A stretch of DNA of 64,000 nt from Aphidius gifuensis (lineage: Eukaryota > Arthropoda > Insecta > Hymenoptera > Braconidae). Shown piece by piece: positions 33,272-47,675 of the stretch. Position 1 is the first letter of the stretch, and each line of letters starts with the position of its first letter. The position numbers were made by a program, and so were the translations under genes. The stretch is from positions 14,471,404 to 14,535,403 of the forward strand of contig NC_057788.1 of assembly GCF_014905175.1 (NCBI RefSeq), given 5' to 3'. The notes below the pieces were generated by a model, which saw only the letters and a list, made by a program, of their open reading frames with translations, had not been told where the DNA came from and did not search any database.

Positions 33272-33826
33272 GCAATTTGTTGTTAAATTAATAACTCGGT
33301 AAATAATTAATAAAAATATCTAAAAATTCGTATAAAACTTCTTGATATACTGCTCAACAATATTTCCACTGACAAGTTACTCAGTTTTTAAATTTCTTCG
33401 ACTCTTTTTTCATTCAAAGTTAGACAGATTGAATTTTTCCTCGACGTTAAACAATCATATAATAAAAATTAAACAATATAAATAAATGAGTTTTTTGCTC
33501 ATACTGTTGTAATCGGCAGCTTATAATGAAGCTACAGTCAAAAATTCAAGTCAATTTATTAATTTTTAAAGAAGTTGTCACGAGTTATATGATTAAAAAA
33601 AAGTATTTTTTTTTTAAAAAAAATTTTTGTTTTTATTTTTTATCACGTTAACTAATTATTATTTAAAAAAATTTATTTGACGAAAAATATGTATTTTTCA
33701 ATTCTATTAACGACTGTATTTTTTAGTTTTCTGATTTATCAATTTTAATTTTTCTTATTTTCCACCCACCGAAACGTAGCGTTTTCTTGTCTTCGAGCGC
33801 TCGACTGGTTATTGCATCCGGACCCT
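33272..33826. mobile_element. GAGGGTCTGG element, copy 3
   Basis: From GCAATTTGTTGTTAAATTAA to the terminus GCATCCGGACCCTC it follows copy 2 (12711-13266) with scattered substitutions. The right TIR is complete; the left TIR is absent. Confidence 0.7.
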
Positions 33827-34843
33827 CAATTAATCAAAACAAAAAAAAAAATTAAAGAAGAACTTATTGTTTTAGACATCGAAATAATAAATGTAACGTG
33901 TTTATTAATTTTTAAAAACTAAACCATATAATTGTCATGTGTTTCACCGCGTTTTTATTTAGATTCATGAATAAAATAAAAATAATAAACTTTTTTAGAA
34001 TAAGTTGGGAACACACTTGATTTACAATAAATATTCGTGTCATCTGAGGGGGAAAAATTACAATAAACTACAGTAATATTTAGCATAAAGTATACCATTA
34101 ACCCAAGACTTCAAATATTCCTGTAAAATACTGTAAAAATTTCGATAAAATATAATGATTATTATAATAAGTGGGAATTAGTCACCGAAATGACGTCGGC
34201 TATGATTTTTACTATAATACTACTGTAATATTTGCTGTTCACAGATTTTTTTTGTACTGTACAGCATATTGAAAATGCATTCGTGATAATCTTCAGTTTT
34301 TTGATCGAACCGATACTTCGACCTAGTTTGTATATAAAAAAAAAAACAGAATTTAAAATACGTTGTTTCAATGCCATATGGCTGCTACGATTATGATTAT
34401 TAATTAGATTCATTTATTTAAAAAAATATAATTTTTAACAAAAATCTTTGAATTAATAAATTTTCTTTTATTTTACCAAATTTTAAAAGTAATTCGAATA
34501 TTTCCGAGTTTCCTTCGGATTTTTCAATTGCGGAAAAATATTTCCATCAGGGATATTTTTTGAAGATATTTATTTATTTGCCGAACACACTGGGTTTTTT
34601 TTTACTCACAAATTAAAGTTAATGTCTTATGTCAAAATCTTTTAAAAAAATTCCCTTTCAAAGATTTTGTTGAAAGTAGACTTACTTTTGAAATGAAATA
34701 AAAATCTATTCTATCGAATTTTTTTTAAATTTTCCTATGCGTTTTAACCGAGAATTTAACACTTCAACACACACGCATAGGAAGCATCGACACGTTTCCA
34801 CTTTTATTTAAAAAACTCTCACAAAAATTTTTTATTTTACTAC
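33827..34843. other. Gene-free interval
   Basis: No gene or clear repeat is seen. A lone CGGAAAAATATTTCCATCAGGG near 34535 is probably a fragment of the CCCTGGTGGAAATA family. Confidence 0.4.
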
Positions 34844-34845
34844 CA

Positions 34846-36112
34846 GTGTAGGAATCGCCAAGCATGGAAACATGGCCATACACTGGCCGATAAACGGCAG
34901 CCCATGATTGGTAGCCAAGCAAGGGCCATTAATGGGATTTACTTGGCAAACGATCGGTCCATTATTGTGTTGCCAAGATTGGCAGTCTTGTCTTGGCCAA
35001 CGTCTGGCCATTAATTGGCTGGCCATTTAATGGTTACCATTCATCGGCCAATTCATGGTAAATGCATTGCTGGCCATTTAATGGCTGCCGTTCATTGGCC
35101 GATCCTTGGCAAATTCATGGCTGGCCATTTAATGGGTACCATTCATCGGCCAATTCATGGCAAATTCATGGCTGGCCATTTAATGGCTACCGTTCATCGG
35201 CCAATTCATGGCAAATTCATGGCTGGCCATTTAATGGCTGCCGTTCATCGGCCAATTCATGGCAAATTCATGACTGGCCATTTAATGGCTGACGTTCATC
35301 GGCCAATTCATGGCTGGCCATTTAATGGCTGACGTTCATCGGTCAATTCATGGCTGGCCATTAATGGCTACCGTTCATCGGCTAATTAATGGCAAATTCA
35401 TGGCTGGCCATTTAATGGCTACTGTTCATCGGCCAATTCATGGCAAATTCATGGCTGGCCATTAATGGCTACCGTTCATCGGCAAATTCATGGCAAATTC
35501 ATGGCTGGCCATTAATGGCTGCCGTTCATTGGCCAATTCATGGCAAATTCATGGCTGGCCATTAATGGCTACCAACCATCAGCTAATTTTTGACAAAAAA
35601 AAAACAAGACAATAGAAAAAAAAAATTCAACAATGGAGCATTAAAATTAAATGAATAAATAAATATATTTGTATTTGAATAATCATCTTCAAAAAAGTCT
35701 ACCAAGTCTACGAGTGAACTTAATTACTACAAGTGAACAAAAAACTTCCGAAATATATATATCGCGCTCGTGGCTCAGTTAGTTAAAGCATAGGTTTAGT
35801 GTAGGTTTAGGTTTTCGGTCGAGAGTTCGCGCCCGGCGAGAGGCAGGAAAAAAAAAACATTTATTATAAAAAAAAACAGAGTTGGACTCGATAATCTATA
35901 TATGCAATTGAAAAAAAAAATATTTTTTTTATTTTTATTTATAAAAAAATTGATTTCGCAAGTAATGGGCCAATCTTGGCAAATGTTAATGGGCCAATAA
36001 TGGCAGCCAATATTAGAATGGTGTAACGCGCCAGGCCCGGCGTATGAGTGGCCCATTAATGGCAAAATTTCGCCATGCATCGGCCGTTGCATGGCCGTGT
36101 TGTAGTCTCCTG
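34846..36112. mobile_element. Word foldback (word GGCCATTTAATGGC), copy 2
   Basis: Same element as 31186-33234 in the same orientation, beginning GTGTAGGAATCGCCAAGCAT and ending GTTGTAGTCTCCT. It lacks the hAT insertion and so preserves the empty site ACGCGCCAGGCCCGG. The word array is longer than in copy 1 and includes a different number of units. Confidence 0.8.
35766..35841 (+). repeat. tRNA-like module in GGCCATT element, copy 2
   Basis: Essentially identical to 31854-31928 (A box TGGCTCAGTTAGTTAAAG, B box GAGTTCGCGCC). Confidence 0.5.
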
Positions 36113-36160
36113 ATACAAACTAAATATTTTAATTAAAAAAAAAATTAAACAATATATATT

Positions 36161-36535
36161 GGGTGCATTCCTTTAATAAAAAATTTTTTTTCGTTTTGCA
36201 ATTTCGCCCTGTAATACCGACTAAAAACTAGAAACAGAAAAAACGACAAAAGTGATAAATTTCTCTATGCAATATTCCAGCCTTTACAGTTTACGATAAT
36301 GTGTGGTATGAGCTATGTGACAATAACAAACAATCACAACAAGTCAATTTTCTATTTATTTCAGTTTGATATAAACATTGAACAGTTATCCATCTAATAA
36401 TTGGAAGCCAAAAAAAATAATGTCATGTGCCAGTACTGCCACTACACGAAACAGCTTTTTCCTATAAAATTTTGGCCGGTATTACAGGGCAAAATTGCAA
36501 AACGAAAAAAAATTTTTTATTAAAGGAATGCACCC
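36161..36535. mobile_element. MITE, TIR GGGTGCATTCCTTTAATAAA, copy 2
   Basis: Both ends match copy 1 (13639-14033). ATT stands on each side (36158-36160 and 36536-36538), a possible 3-bp duplication. The interior matches copy 1 in inverted orientation (e.g. ACAATAACAAACAATCACAA). Confidence 0.75.
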
Positions 36536-38048
36536 ATTGTTTTTTAATTAAAAATATATTTTACATTAAAGAGTACTAAAATTCATATGATAAAAATTAA
36601 AAAAAATTAATATGAAAAATGTCATTATTAATAAATAATTATATTAATAAAAATAAGTAAATATGAATAAATAAATAAATAATAAAAAAAAAAAATTAAT
36701 TGCATGGTTTCATTTAATTTATTTCAATAAAAAATTTCCTTTTTTACCATAATGGTATCCATTTTACCATATTTTCCCCTCCTTCATACCATATTGCTGT
36801 TTTTAGAGTTGGCAACGCTGTTGCCGTGTATGTGTTTGTGTGACGTGTGTTTGTTGGTCCTAAGTCAATAGACCACATTATAATGAATTCAACTGATTAA
36901 TGTCATTATTAAATTTTAATTTAATGAATTGTTATTATTAATTGATTATAATTATCAATTCAATTAAATATTGTTATAAACTAAATTAATTATTATTATT
37001 ATTCATTGAATTGATTATTATGATCAATTCAATTGAATATTATTATAAACTAAATTAATTATTATTATTTATTGAACTGATTCTTATTATTAATTAAATG
37101 GATTATTATTATTATTTATTGGATTGATTATTATTATTTATTAAATTGATTTTTATTGTTTATTAAATTGATTATTGATATTGATTTAATTAATTATTAT
37201 TATTAATTTAATTGATTATTAATGTCACATGCATCAAAATCTCGGTTTCAAAACATTCATGGCAAAAAATAGTGTGTGTAACTTGGGCATGCCTTGTTAC
37301 ACAAAATACTATTTTTGAACTATAGGGTTCTCACTAGAGAGTTAATAACTCAGGCACAAAGCGTCGTAGACCCAAAATTTAAAAACATTTACCATTTAAA
37401 ATTTCACGTACAATCTCGTAGTTTACCTACTGTTCGCGACTTACGATACATCCTGTATATTATTTATAAGCCCTTGCCAACAAGAGTTTTGAATTTTGAA
37501 TCATCAGTACGGTATAGTAATAATAGTTATACTAACTACATTGATAATTAAAAATAAATTCATAAAACAATTATTTTTGCTTAAGCGTAAAATTAGTATC
37601 AGGCAGCCTTATTTTCCTATCAAAACAATTGGATACATTAAAAAATTGAATATTATTGTTTCAGCTCAGAATATATTTTTATTTTATGAAATTTCTAATT
37701 TCATTAACGATCGTTGATGATCTTGAAATACAATCGATTGCTATACAAAAAACGATGTATCTTTAAAGATCGTCGACGATCTTCAACAATTATAAGAAGC
37801 TACCACCGGGGACATGGACAAGAAAGAAAGAAAGTGTTTTTTGCGATCTTTGAAAAATTAAAATAGCAATTTCTTTGTGATAACTTTTATTGATAATACA
37901 TATTTGCAATATTTTTAGAAATTCATTAGTGATGGTTTTCAAAAATAATCATAATAATTGAAACTGAAAATTATCAATAAGTCTATTTAGAACCAGAGTA
38001 ACATGTACAATTGGTGACGATAAGAATAATCAATGGAAAAAAAAATCA
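36536..38048. other. Gene-free interval with ATT-type simple repeats
   Basis: Degenerate AATTGATTATTATTATTTAT repeats fill about 36880-37225. A short hairpin (AAAAATAGTGTGTGTAAC against TTACACAAAATACTATTTTT) is at 37266-37315. No gene is called. Confidence 0.45.
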
Positions 38049-39011
38049 ATGAAAATACACCAAATTGAAAGTTTACTGCGCCAAGTACGATTTTGTCCTG
38101 CTCCAGAAATGTAAGTAAGGCGTCGGCTGGTACATTGAGCGTGTCAAACTGAGCATAAACATACACTCAGTATTCATTCATTGAATATATATAAAAGTTC
38201 AAAAATTAAGTGTATATTAATTTAAGTATTTATCATTTTAGTAATTTAAGTAACTTTTTAATTATAACTACTTAATTAAATAACCATTAGAAAATATCTG
38301 GTGCATCCTCTGAATTATCTTTATCTCTGCATTTATATGTTTGTTAATTACACGAGCATATAAATATTCAATAGCATACATCTTGATGTACTTAATTAAA
38401 ATAATTCAATCGTTGATATTGTGAATTCACCATAATAGGAAAATGCTATTAGTACATTTTGGGTAACTATTCACTTAATTATTATATTTGCAATAAGTTA
38501 TAAAAAATGGTAGGATACTATAGAAATCAACCATAACTAAATGCATACAAACAGGAAAACAATTAGAAATTTATATCACTTTTACTTGATTAAAAAATTA
38601 TTATTCATTATAATCACTTAGTAGATTATAAAAAAAAATATATTCGATTAGAAAAATGGAATTATCAGCGTTTACATGTTATAGATCATTTGGTAATCAT
38701 ATGATAATAATTTTTTATTATTCCAGGTATTTTTGTGGTAATCGTCTTGAACTTATTTGAGACAAAGTATATAATTAGGCTGTTTTTTGTTAAAATTTAT
38801 TTATTTCAGTCGGTGACATACTTTTATTAATGTTTTAAATTTGTTAAGGTCGATTATCAAAAATTATTTTACACCGGCAAGTGAAACCGCACTTCGTGTT
38901 GCCACAGATTCAATTCTTGTAATTGAAGGAAAAAAAAGGGAACATGAAGAAATGAAGGCAACAATTGCTGGTGTATTATGGTTTAGGCCTACTGGGGAAC
39001 CCGCCATGTAA
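38049..39011 (+). CDS. Candidate two-exon small gene, 74 aa, function unknown
   Basis: I do not recognise this protein. An ATG at 38049 opens a 62-base exon ending at 38110 before a strong donor (AAAT|GTAAGTAAGG). A second exon starts at 38849 after TTGTTAAG and continues the frame exactly (AT|G joins as ATG) to a TAA at 39009-39011. The second exon (CACCGGCAAGTGAAACCGCA onwards) is markedly richer in GC than its surroundings and encodes a mixed-composition peptide containing TPASETALRVATDSILVIEG and GVLWFRPTGEP, unlike the translated repeats elsewhere. A GT inside the final ATG-TAA (AT|GTAAAA) could instead be another donor, making this part of a longer gene. The opposite strand is also open over exon 2. 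No promoter is identified. Confidence 0.33.
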
Positions 39012-39948
39012 AAAAATGGGAACGCATCGATACGCAGTACCTCTTGGGTGATGCGGAAACCTGTGTTTGTCCATGAAACATTCATTTTATTTGTATATTC
39101 ATTAATTTTGTTCACAAAATTATAAAAATATTATATTATTGTTATAGTTGTTCTTATTGTTTTTGGTAACAATAGGGTATTTCTGAAAGTGGCTCAAAAT
39201 GCATTTAAAATAAAACCAATTTTAATAGTTATAATAACCTTTTAAAGCATGATAATAACCTTTTTTTTCATTCTCCAAGAAGTTTTTTGAAATAAATGCC
39301 TGAAGATTGAAAAATTATTATCTCAAGACACAACTCTCGAAACAAAAGCTCTAAAAAATGTTTACGTTGCTTATATGACGGGATAACAATGTGCTTTAAG
39401 TGGGCTGGTTAAAAAATATTAGAGAGCCTTAACTTCTTGTTCATTGAATTTTTTTTTTCTTTTTTTTGTTTTTTCATGAAAAGAATCAAGCGTTTGCTTT
39501 TATTCTGAAATATGCATCATTCACGTGGAATGCACCTCGTGAGATCACATTAATAAATGAAATGAAAAAGAAAGAAAGAAATAAGACTATAAAGAAAAAA
39601 AAAGATATATAATAGGTTGAAGATATAAGGGGATTTTTAGGCCACTGTAAAGATTGAAAAAGGAATTAAGTAAAATAACAAAAATAAAAATTCCTATAAT
39701 AAAAAAAGAAAAAAAAACAATGGAGAAGGGTGCTCTCGGAGAAGGTGAGCGCGTGTAACCTGCCGCGAGTTGATTCCATTGAGCAATGAAGCCACTGACG
39801 AACCAGGAACGAGTTCAAAAAAAAAAAAATTATAATATCTTGTATATATAGTTGAACTATACATATAATACATTCCACTTTAAACGCATATATTTTCTTC
39901 CTCGGCAACAAATACACACTGGTTTCTGATATACTACTATATACTTAC
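39012..39948. other. Gene-free interval
   Basis: No gene is supported. A TCTCCGAGAGCACCC/GGTGAGCGCGTG patch near 39730 is GC-richer than the flanks but has no clear frame. Confidence 0.35.
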
Positions 39949-40060
39949 CCGTTGGACGCCGAGTAAAGATAATTGCGAGAGAAGAAATCGAGCCGAATGC
40001 ATCAGCGCGTTGTGCGGCATGCGTCGAGCAATGGTCATCGAAGTGCACTGAGGTATATGA
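39949..40060 (-). other. Candidate exon on the minus strand with strong donor
   Basis: Reading the minus strand, GC-richer sequence (GTGCACTTCGATGACC, CATGCCGCACAACGCGC) runs into a near-perfect splice donor (CCAACG|GGTAAGTAT; GT at 39948-39947). The frame is open for about 40 codons before it. It could be a first or untranslated exon of a gene leading leftwards. No partner exon is identified. Confidence 0.25.
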
Positions 40061-40428
40061 CCTAGTTATACGGACAATGTTTTTATTTCAACTTTTTTTT
40101 CCTTATTCCATCTTTTTTTATGGTCTCTCTCTTTTTATCTCGGTTACTCATTCACTCATTCTTTTTTGTCGCGTTGAACTAATTTTTTTTTACTCAATTT
40201 TTTGATCCTTGAATAACGACAAATTTCAACCGCTAGCTGGATTCAATGAAAAGTAGCATAATTAAATTGGAAAAAAAAAAAAACAATTAAAAGTTTTAAT
40301 GCATCTTTTAATGAGCTTTATACTTGTATCAATTAAAACTTTCACTTTCAACTTCGCATTTAATCAACGAAAAAAAATCCAATCAATTCGGACATAAAAA
40401 AATTAATTAAAGAGATCCTGGTTCGCAT

Positions 40429-40723
40429 ATGGCTGTCATAATACGTAAGTAGAAATATAATTTTTTTAAGTATGTGTCATACAGTTAATCATATCCTTTC
40501 TAACCATTTTGGCCGTCAGTTATTTATCATTTATTTATTCACCAAATATTTATTTAAAATTTTTTTTTTTTTTATATTATCATTTATGCAGAGACGAACC
40601 CTTTTATTTAACCTGTAATTATGAAAGATTACTTTTCGAAACAACTTTAATGTATGCGAGGCATCTCGATGCAGGGAACTCATCTCACCCATCATCATCA
40701 TCATTATCATCGTTTTCGTGATC
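40429..40723 (+). CDS. Candidate two-exon short frame, function unknown
   Basis: ATG at 40429 opens a very short exon ending in ATAC|GTAAGTAGAA (donor at 40445). After GCAGAG at about 40594 the frame continues through HEPFYLTCNYERLLFETTLM and a Ser run to TGA near 40721. It would give about 47 aa. The acceptor is ambiguous and no known domain is visible, so this may be a fragment of a larger transcript or chance. Confidence 0.18.
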
Positions 40724-42656
<1,933 letters not shown>

Positions 42657-42659
42657 TAA

Positions 42660-43852
42660 CAGTGGTGGTTGTTGTTGTTGTTTGAGGCTGTCTGAAACAA
42701 TGGGAAATAGGGTCTTGTGGCTTTCACTAATTTATGTTGGTGTGCGTGAAGAAAGTCGGAAATCCGTCGTGCTTATAACAGTAGAACTTTAATGGTCGTC
42801 AAATATCATGAGTAATGTAATTAGTTTTTAATGCTTTTTTTTTTATTTAATTTTTGTCTGACAAGACAATATGTGGAATGGTTTTTTTTTATAATTAATT
42901 TTTATCGGTTTATTCCCTTGCGGTTAACTTATTTATTTCGTTTAAACTATCAAATAACTTTTATAATTTTTATTATTTATACAGAAATGTGTGCTAAAAA
43001 AAATGGATTTCCATTCACGAGTGCCAATATTATAATGCATGTTTATATTAAAAAAAAAAAAATTGTTGAAACCTTCTCCACTGACTTTCTCCAAGTTGAG
43101 GATGTTGACATTTTTTGTTGTTAATACATATATTTTTGTGATTGTTTAATTATTAAAATTTATATTATTTTCTATTTTCATTAGTTGTTTTGTATGTTTT
43201 TCAATTTCTTGAAACTTTCACAATAAAATATCTTGTGACTATGCTGAAGTGTTAATCGCTTGGAATACTTAATCAACTTGAAATTAGTATCATGTTCTAA
43301 ATCAACACAAAAGTATATTCGTTTGTTTTTTTTTAATTTAAATTTAATTGCACGCTTATTGAGATCTTTGAGATACTTATTGTGGAGTTGAGTTGTTGCA
43401 AAGATATTATCTTCCATGAAGCGTATACTAATCTAATGAATCTTGAAAAACGCAGCCATTAACTGAAATGCAGTCATTTCGACAATTATCATGACGTTTA
43501 TCAAACCAAACCTTAAAAATTTTTTATTCATTTGTTTTCATTCAACAATAAAAATAACTTTTTTCTATTAGACAATAAAATATTATATTTTTTCATGAAA
43601 ATGGATATATATTTCTGAAAGGATACGATACACTAATCAATTTGTTCGTTTTTTCAAAAGCCTTCGTCTCGTTCTCAACTTCTGGTGACTCGTATTGACA
43701 CCTTTAAAATTGTACAAGAATCACCTACTTCACGTACTAGTTATATAATATACTATTTTCAATTTATAATAATATTTAATAGTCAGTTATAGACCAAGCA
43801 TAATGCTTAACTATAAATAGTTATCCTTTTTATATAGTCTAACAAAGTGACC
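42660..43852. other. Gene-free interval with one short minus-strand frame
   Basis: A 78-codon open frame on the minus strand at 43417-43181 (MEDNIFATTQLHNKYLKDLN start) has mixed composition but no recognisable domain, splice context or repeat of itself. I leave it uncalled. The rest is AT-rich. Confidence 0.3.
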
Positions 43853-44062
43853 ACTGGCCAGGATTGAATCTAAAATAGAGACTCGATTACAGAGGCAATC
43901 ATCTCTATATCACGCAGATAATATTTTAGAATTTTTCAGAAGCTATTGTCTCTGATCGAGAGGCAGCCTCTGAACTATCTCTAATTTGGCCACTTTAGAG
44001 ACAGTGGTTAGAGGCTGCAGAGTTTTCAGAGGCTGTTTTCAGAGACAAAATTTGATCTCGGG
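43853..44062. repeat. Word foldback (word CAGAGGCTG / TGCCTCTG)
   Basis: The left part (CCAGGATTGAATCTAAAATA) and right part (AAAATTTGATCTCGG) are approximate inverses. In between CAGAGGC, CTCTGAT, GAGGCAGCCTCTGA and TAGAGACAGTGG recur in both orientations. Confidence 0.5.
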
Positions 44063-44420
44063 TTATCATTTACATAATATAATCTGTGACTATTTAATTG
44101 ATATTTAAAAACTTATTGCTGGCTTTGTTAGTCATTTGGCATTTAAAACTAGTAAAAAACTTTGTTTGTTGTTGTATTGGATAAACCAACAATATATTTT
44201 CGATTACCTTGTTATGTTTTTCGTGAATATCATAAAAGTTGAAGATAATATAGCTATACAAATATGTATATAAATAATAGTCTATCAGAATGAGAAAATT
44301 AGCTACATTTATAAAATAATTCAAATCAATTGGTCTACTGTTTACAGAAGTTTAACGAGAATCAATTTATTGTTATTTGTGATTTGAAATAATAATAATT
44401 GAATGCAAAGATAACGAGAA
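44063..44420. other. Gene-free AT-rich interval
   Basis: Nothing recognisable. Confidence 0.4.
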
Positions 44421-44900
44421 TAAAGAGATGGCGATAAAGAGAGGGGGAGGGGGATGCAAGGTGTCAGATCATCCATCGGTTACAGTATAGTTGCTTTTGT
44501 CTGTGTTTTGACATTGACTATATGTGCGTCTTTTTCTTTTTGATTCCCCTCGTCGATCCATACAATCATTAAGATGTGAAAGAGGCAAACGAGTGGGTTT
44601 AAGGTAGTGGTAGAAGACACTGTGGCCAAGCAACACAGTAATTCGCCTCTCTCATTCTCTGGTCAGTACCTTCAGTGGTGTTATGCCGATCGGGAAAGCA
44701 AGAACTTAGATTCAAATTATTATATTTCACACTTCTTATCACATAAAAGCATTATTATTTTATCAGTAAAATTACTGTGATAATTATAAATTAAAAAAAA
44801 AATATATTAATATAATTTTACAACAATAATGAATGTGTCGTGTGATTTAACAGTGATTCTTCGTGTGAATTATCCTAGTGCAAGTGTGTGAATAAATCAA
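44421..44900 (+). promoter_or_regulatory. Candidate promoter and 5' exon region upstream of Stubble
   Basis: This is the only GC-richer, GA-rich patch between the microsatellite and the protease gene: AAAGAGAGGGGGAGGGGG at about 44437, then CTCTCTCATTCTCTGGTCAG followed by TACC around 44650-44674. GGTCAGTACC fits an initiator, and ATCGGGAAAG about 28 bases downstream loosely fits a downstream element. Because the first coding exon of Stubble begins at a splice acceptor (47667), a non-coding 5' exon must exist upstream. This patch is a reasonable candidate by position only. Confidence 0.3.
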
Positions 44901-47117
44901 TAATTATTTACAATAAGGTGCCGGCATAATTTACAGTTTTCATATTAATATATATTTTTTTTTTTGTCTTTTTTATTTTTCAACCTTATAAGTTTTTTTT
45001 TTTATATATAAATGTTTGCTTCGAAAAATGAAACGATCATACTGAAGTAAACCCTGGGACACGCATATGGGGTAGGTAGTGTATGATTGAGTGATAAAAA
45101 TAATTTTGAATCGAAAAAAATCAAAAACATGTCCTTTTAATGACGATAGTAATGAAGATGTTAATGATGGAATGGAACCTTGAAATTCTCGGAATTGAAG
45201 GGAACTTACAATCTTTTTAATGGGAGTTGTGAGGTATCTTCTGCCGAATTTCACTTTTTTTTTTTCTGCCTTGACAACCACTTCCAAATAATAAAAAAAA
45301 AACACTATACACTTTTATTTTTTACTTAGAACTCGAAGCGGATATTGTGTGGTAAATAAAATAAAATAAATTTTTAGATGAAGAGATGAAATTTATCGGG
45401 AACACCGACGATGAGAATGAATAAATAGGACCTGCCGCCGTCCCAGTTCTTTTCTCTTATAAATATATACAAATATAATTCTGCATTAACATAATTCTCA
45501 TCGTGATAGTGAATGAAAGAAAATCTAAATTAGTAAACTTGAAGGTCAAATAAAAACAATTGTTTTCTCTATTTTCTACTGAAAAAATTAAAAATCATCA
45601 CAACACCACGTGGAAACAGTTTCCAACAATATACTAATCGTTCAGTAACCATGGTATACAAAATGTATATAAAAAAAAAAAATTCTACTTATTTAACTTT
45701 CAATTTTGCCAAATGCATTTACAAAAGCCTTTCCATATCGAAACTCATTTAAAATTCAAATAAGACGTTGGCTCACATATAGATTCTGAATTTTGATTTT
45801 TGAGAGTTAAAAAAAAGTTAAAATAAAAAAATCAATAGTTGAATGAATTTAATTAATGAAGTCATTACTTTTGAAATTTTTTTTTTTTTTTTTAAATTCC
45901 ATTGTTTTCAATGATATTATTATTTTTTTCTTAATTAAATTTATTCAAAAATTATGAAAATATGTTGGCTATTATTTAAATTGGCAATTGCATTAACGCA
46001 ACTTGTACCGAGATCTGCACGCATGCAGACCCAACGTGTATGTTCCCGTTACATTTCTCCAACAAACCGCGCCCGTAAAACTTCGTTGCGTTCGTAATGC
46101 CATACGTATTAACTATCCAGAAGCAATGAGAGTGGGTAAACCGAAAATAAAAAAATGAATAACGAAAATAACGCATAAAAAGGGAAGTGAGAATATTTTA
46201 TATTACTTCCGGGAGAGCAATTAAAGATGCTGGTGAAAAAAAATTTTGGTTTTTTTTTAAATGCACCTTAATTTTCTTCACTTCTATCAGCTTGTTATCC
46301 ACTTATACTTTTTTTGTAAATGCTTTGATAGCTGAAAGTCAAGGTTATTCGTAGCATTATTATACTTCTTTCATTATTTCAAAACAAATTTCATCGCTTG
46401 TTTATAATATTTTTTACAATGTAACAAATATACTTTTTAATTGAATTTATATATTAAAAACTATTATGACAATAGTTTAAAACGGAATTGAAGAAAAAAA
46501 AAATTTATTGCACTAATTTTGATTAAAAAACTATACGAACCACGGCCATCGTTTAAGAAAAATCCATAATTAGCTAGATGTATTTAAACAAAAAAATTTG
46601 CAAAGATTTATTTTTTGGCTGACTTTTTGTTTTGGTTGTATCTAATTTCACACAGATCGTTATTTGTTTTCGGCCAACAATCCATGGATTACACACTGCA
46701 GTTGTGTATAGCACAATGAAGACAGTTTAGGGTTATACCTTGAAATTTTTGTTTGATTGTCTTTTTTCTGTATTTGCATACTCATGATTTGTTTTTATAA
46801 AATGTATATAGGAGTAGTTAAATAATTTATTGACGTAAAGATAATTAATTGAATCGGATATACTTGAAAAGATCATTTTGCAACTTTGATAATTGAGTAT
46901 TATAATCCTTTCGGTTTATTTTTATTTTACTCGATTATTTTTGAAAAATATTTTGCTATATTAATTTGTCAAGTAATAATAATTAATTTTTTTTTGAAGT
47001 ACTTGCCCTTTCATTGATGTCTGATCTTTACACGTTTTTTTTTTACCATTTATAAAAGCGAAGGCGTCATTGTCCAGTTGCTCGACGGTCATTCTCGTAT
47101 ATGTATATATATAGCAG
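44901..47117. other. Gene-free interval upstream of Stubble
   Basis: AT-rich. One GC-richer patch (46000-46100, with CATGCAGACCCAACGTG and ACCGCGCCCGTAAAAC) has no consistent frame and could be regulatory. Confidence 0.35.
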
Positions 47118-47600
47118 ATTGAGAGAATTTTTGCGGTATTTTCACGGAGTCACCCCGCGTCACCGGAACACGTTGGCTACAACGTAAATATCTGATGTTT
47201 TTACTGTGATATTCACGGTGGTTCCCGTCAAGGACAAAAACCTCGATGTTTATCTGTGTGAACCCCGAGATCATCTCACCGTCAATAACACGAAAAATAC
47301 CCATAAAATCACGAGGCAACCTCGTGAATGTTCCGGGAAACCCCCGAAAGCCTGTATCACGTGAAATTACCGGGGTACTCCGGAGAGTCAGGGTACCTCG
47401 TATTTTATCGGTATTTTTCGTGTTAATCCCGGTGTTTGTTTTTTTCGAAAACAAACCCCAGAATTATCAAGTTGTATTCCGAGAATATCCTGGTGTATAC
47501 ACGGGAAAATGCAATGTTGTCAATCAATTCTGTTTTGACGTTATCATCCCGGGAATTCACCGAGATTTCACTGTGAAAATTCCTCGAAAATTCTCTCAAT
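47118..47600. mobile_element. Word foldback, TIR ATTGAGAGAATTTTYG, just 5' of Stubble
   Basis: The left ATTGAGAGAATTTTTGCGG is mirrored by TCGAAAATTCTCTCAAT at the right end. The interior repeats degenerate ACGGNGNNACCCCGG-type words with CCCGGGAATTCACCG. Both strands are open for about 120 codons, an effect of the word structure and not a gene. It ends only 67 bp before the splice acceptor of the first coding Stubble exon. Confidence 0.65.
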
Positions 47601-47675
47601 TTCTGTGAAAAAATTGATTAGAAATAATTAAAATATATCTTATAATACAACATTAAATTAATTACAGGAACCAGA

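Noticed and set aside
38864..39115. 83-codon minus-strand frame
   Set aside because: It overlaps the plus-strand candidate exon. The plus strand has in-phase splice sites, the minus strand does not, so I prefer plus but keep this as a caveat.
47089..47608. ~120-codon frames on both strands
   Set aside because: Both fall within the word foldback 47118-47600. Frames on both strands of a palindrome are expected, and no domain is visible.
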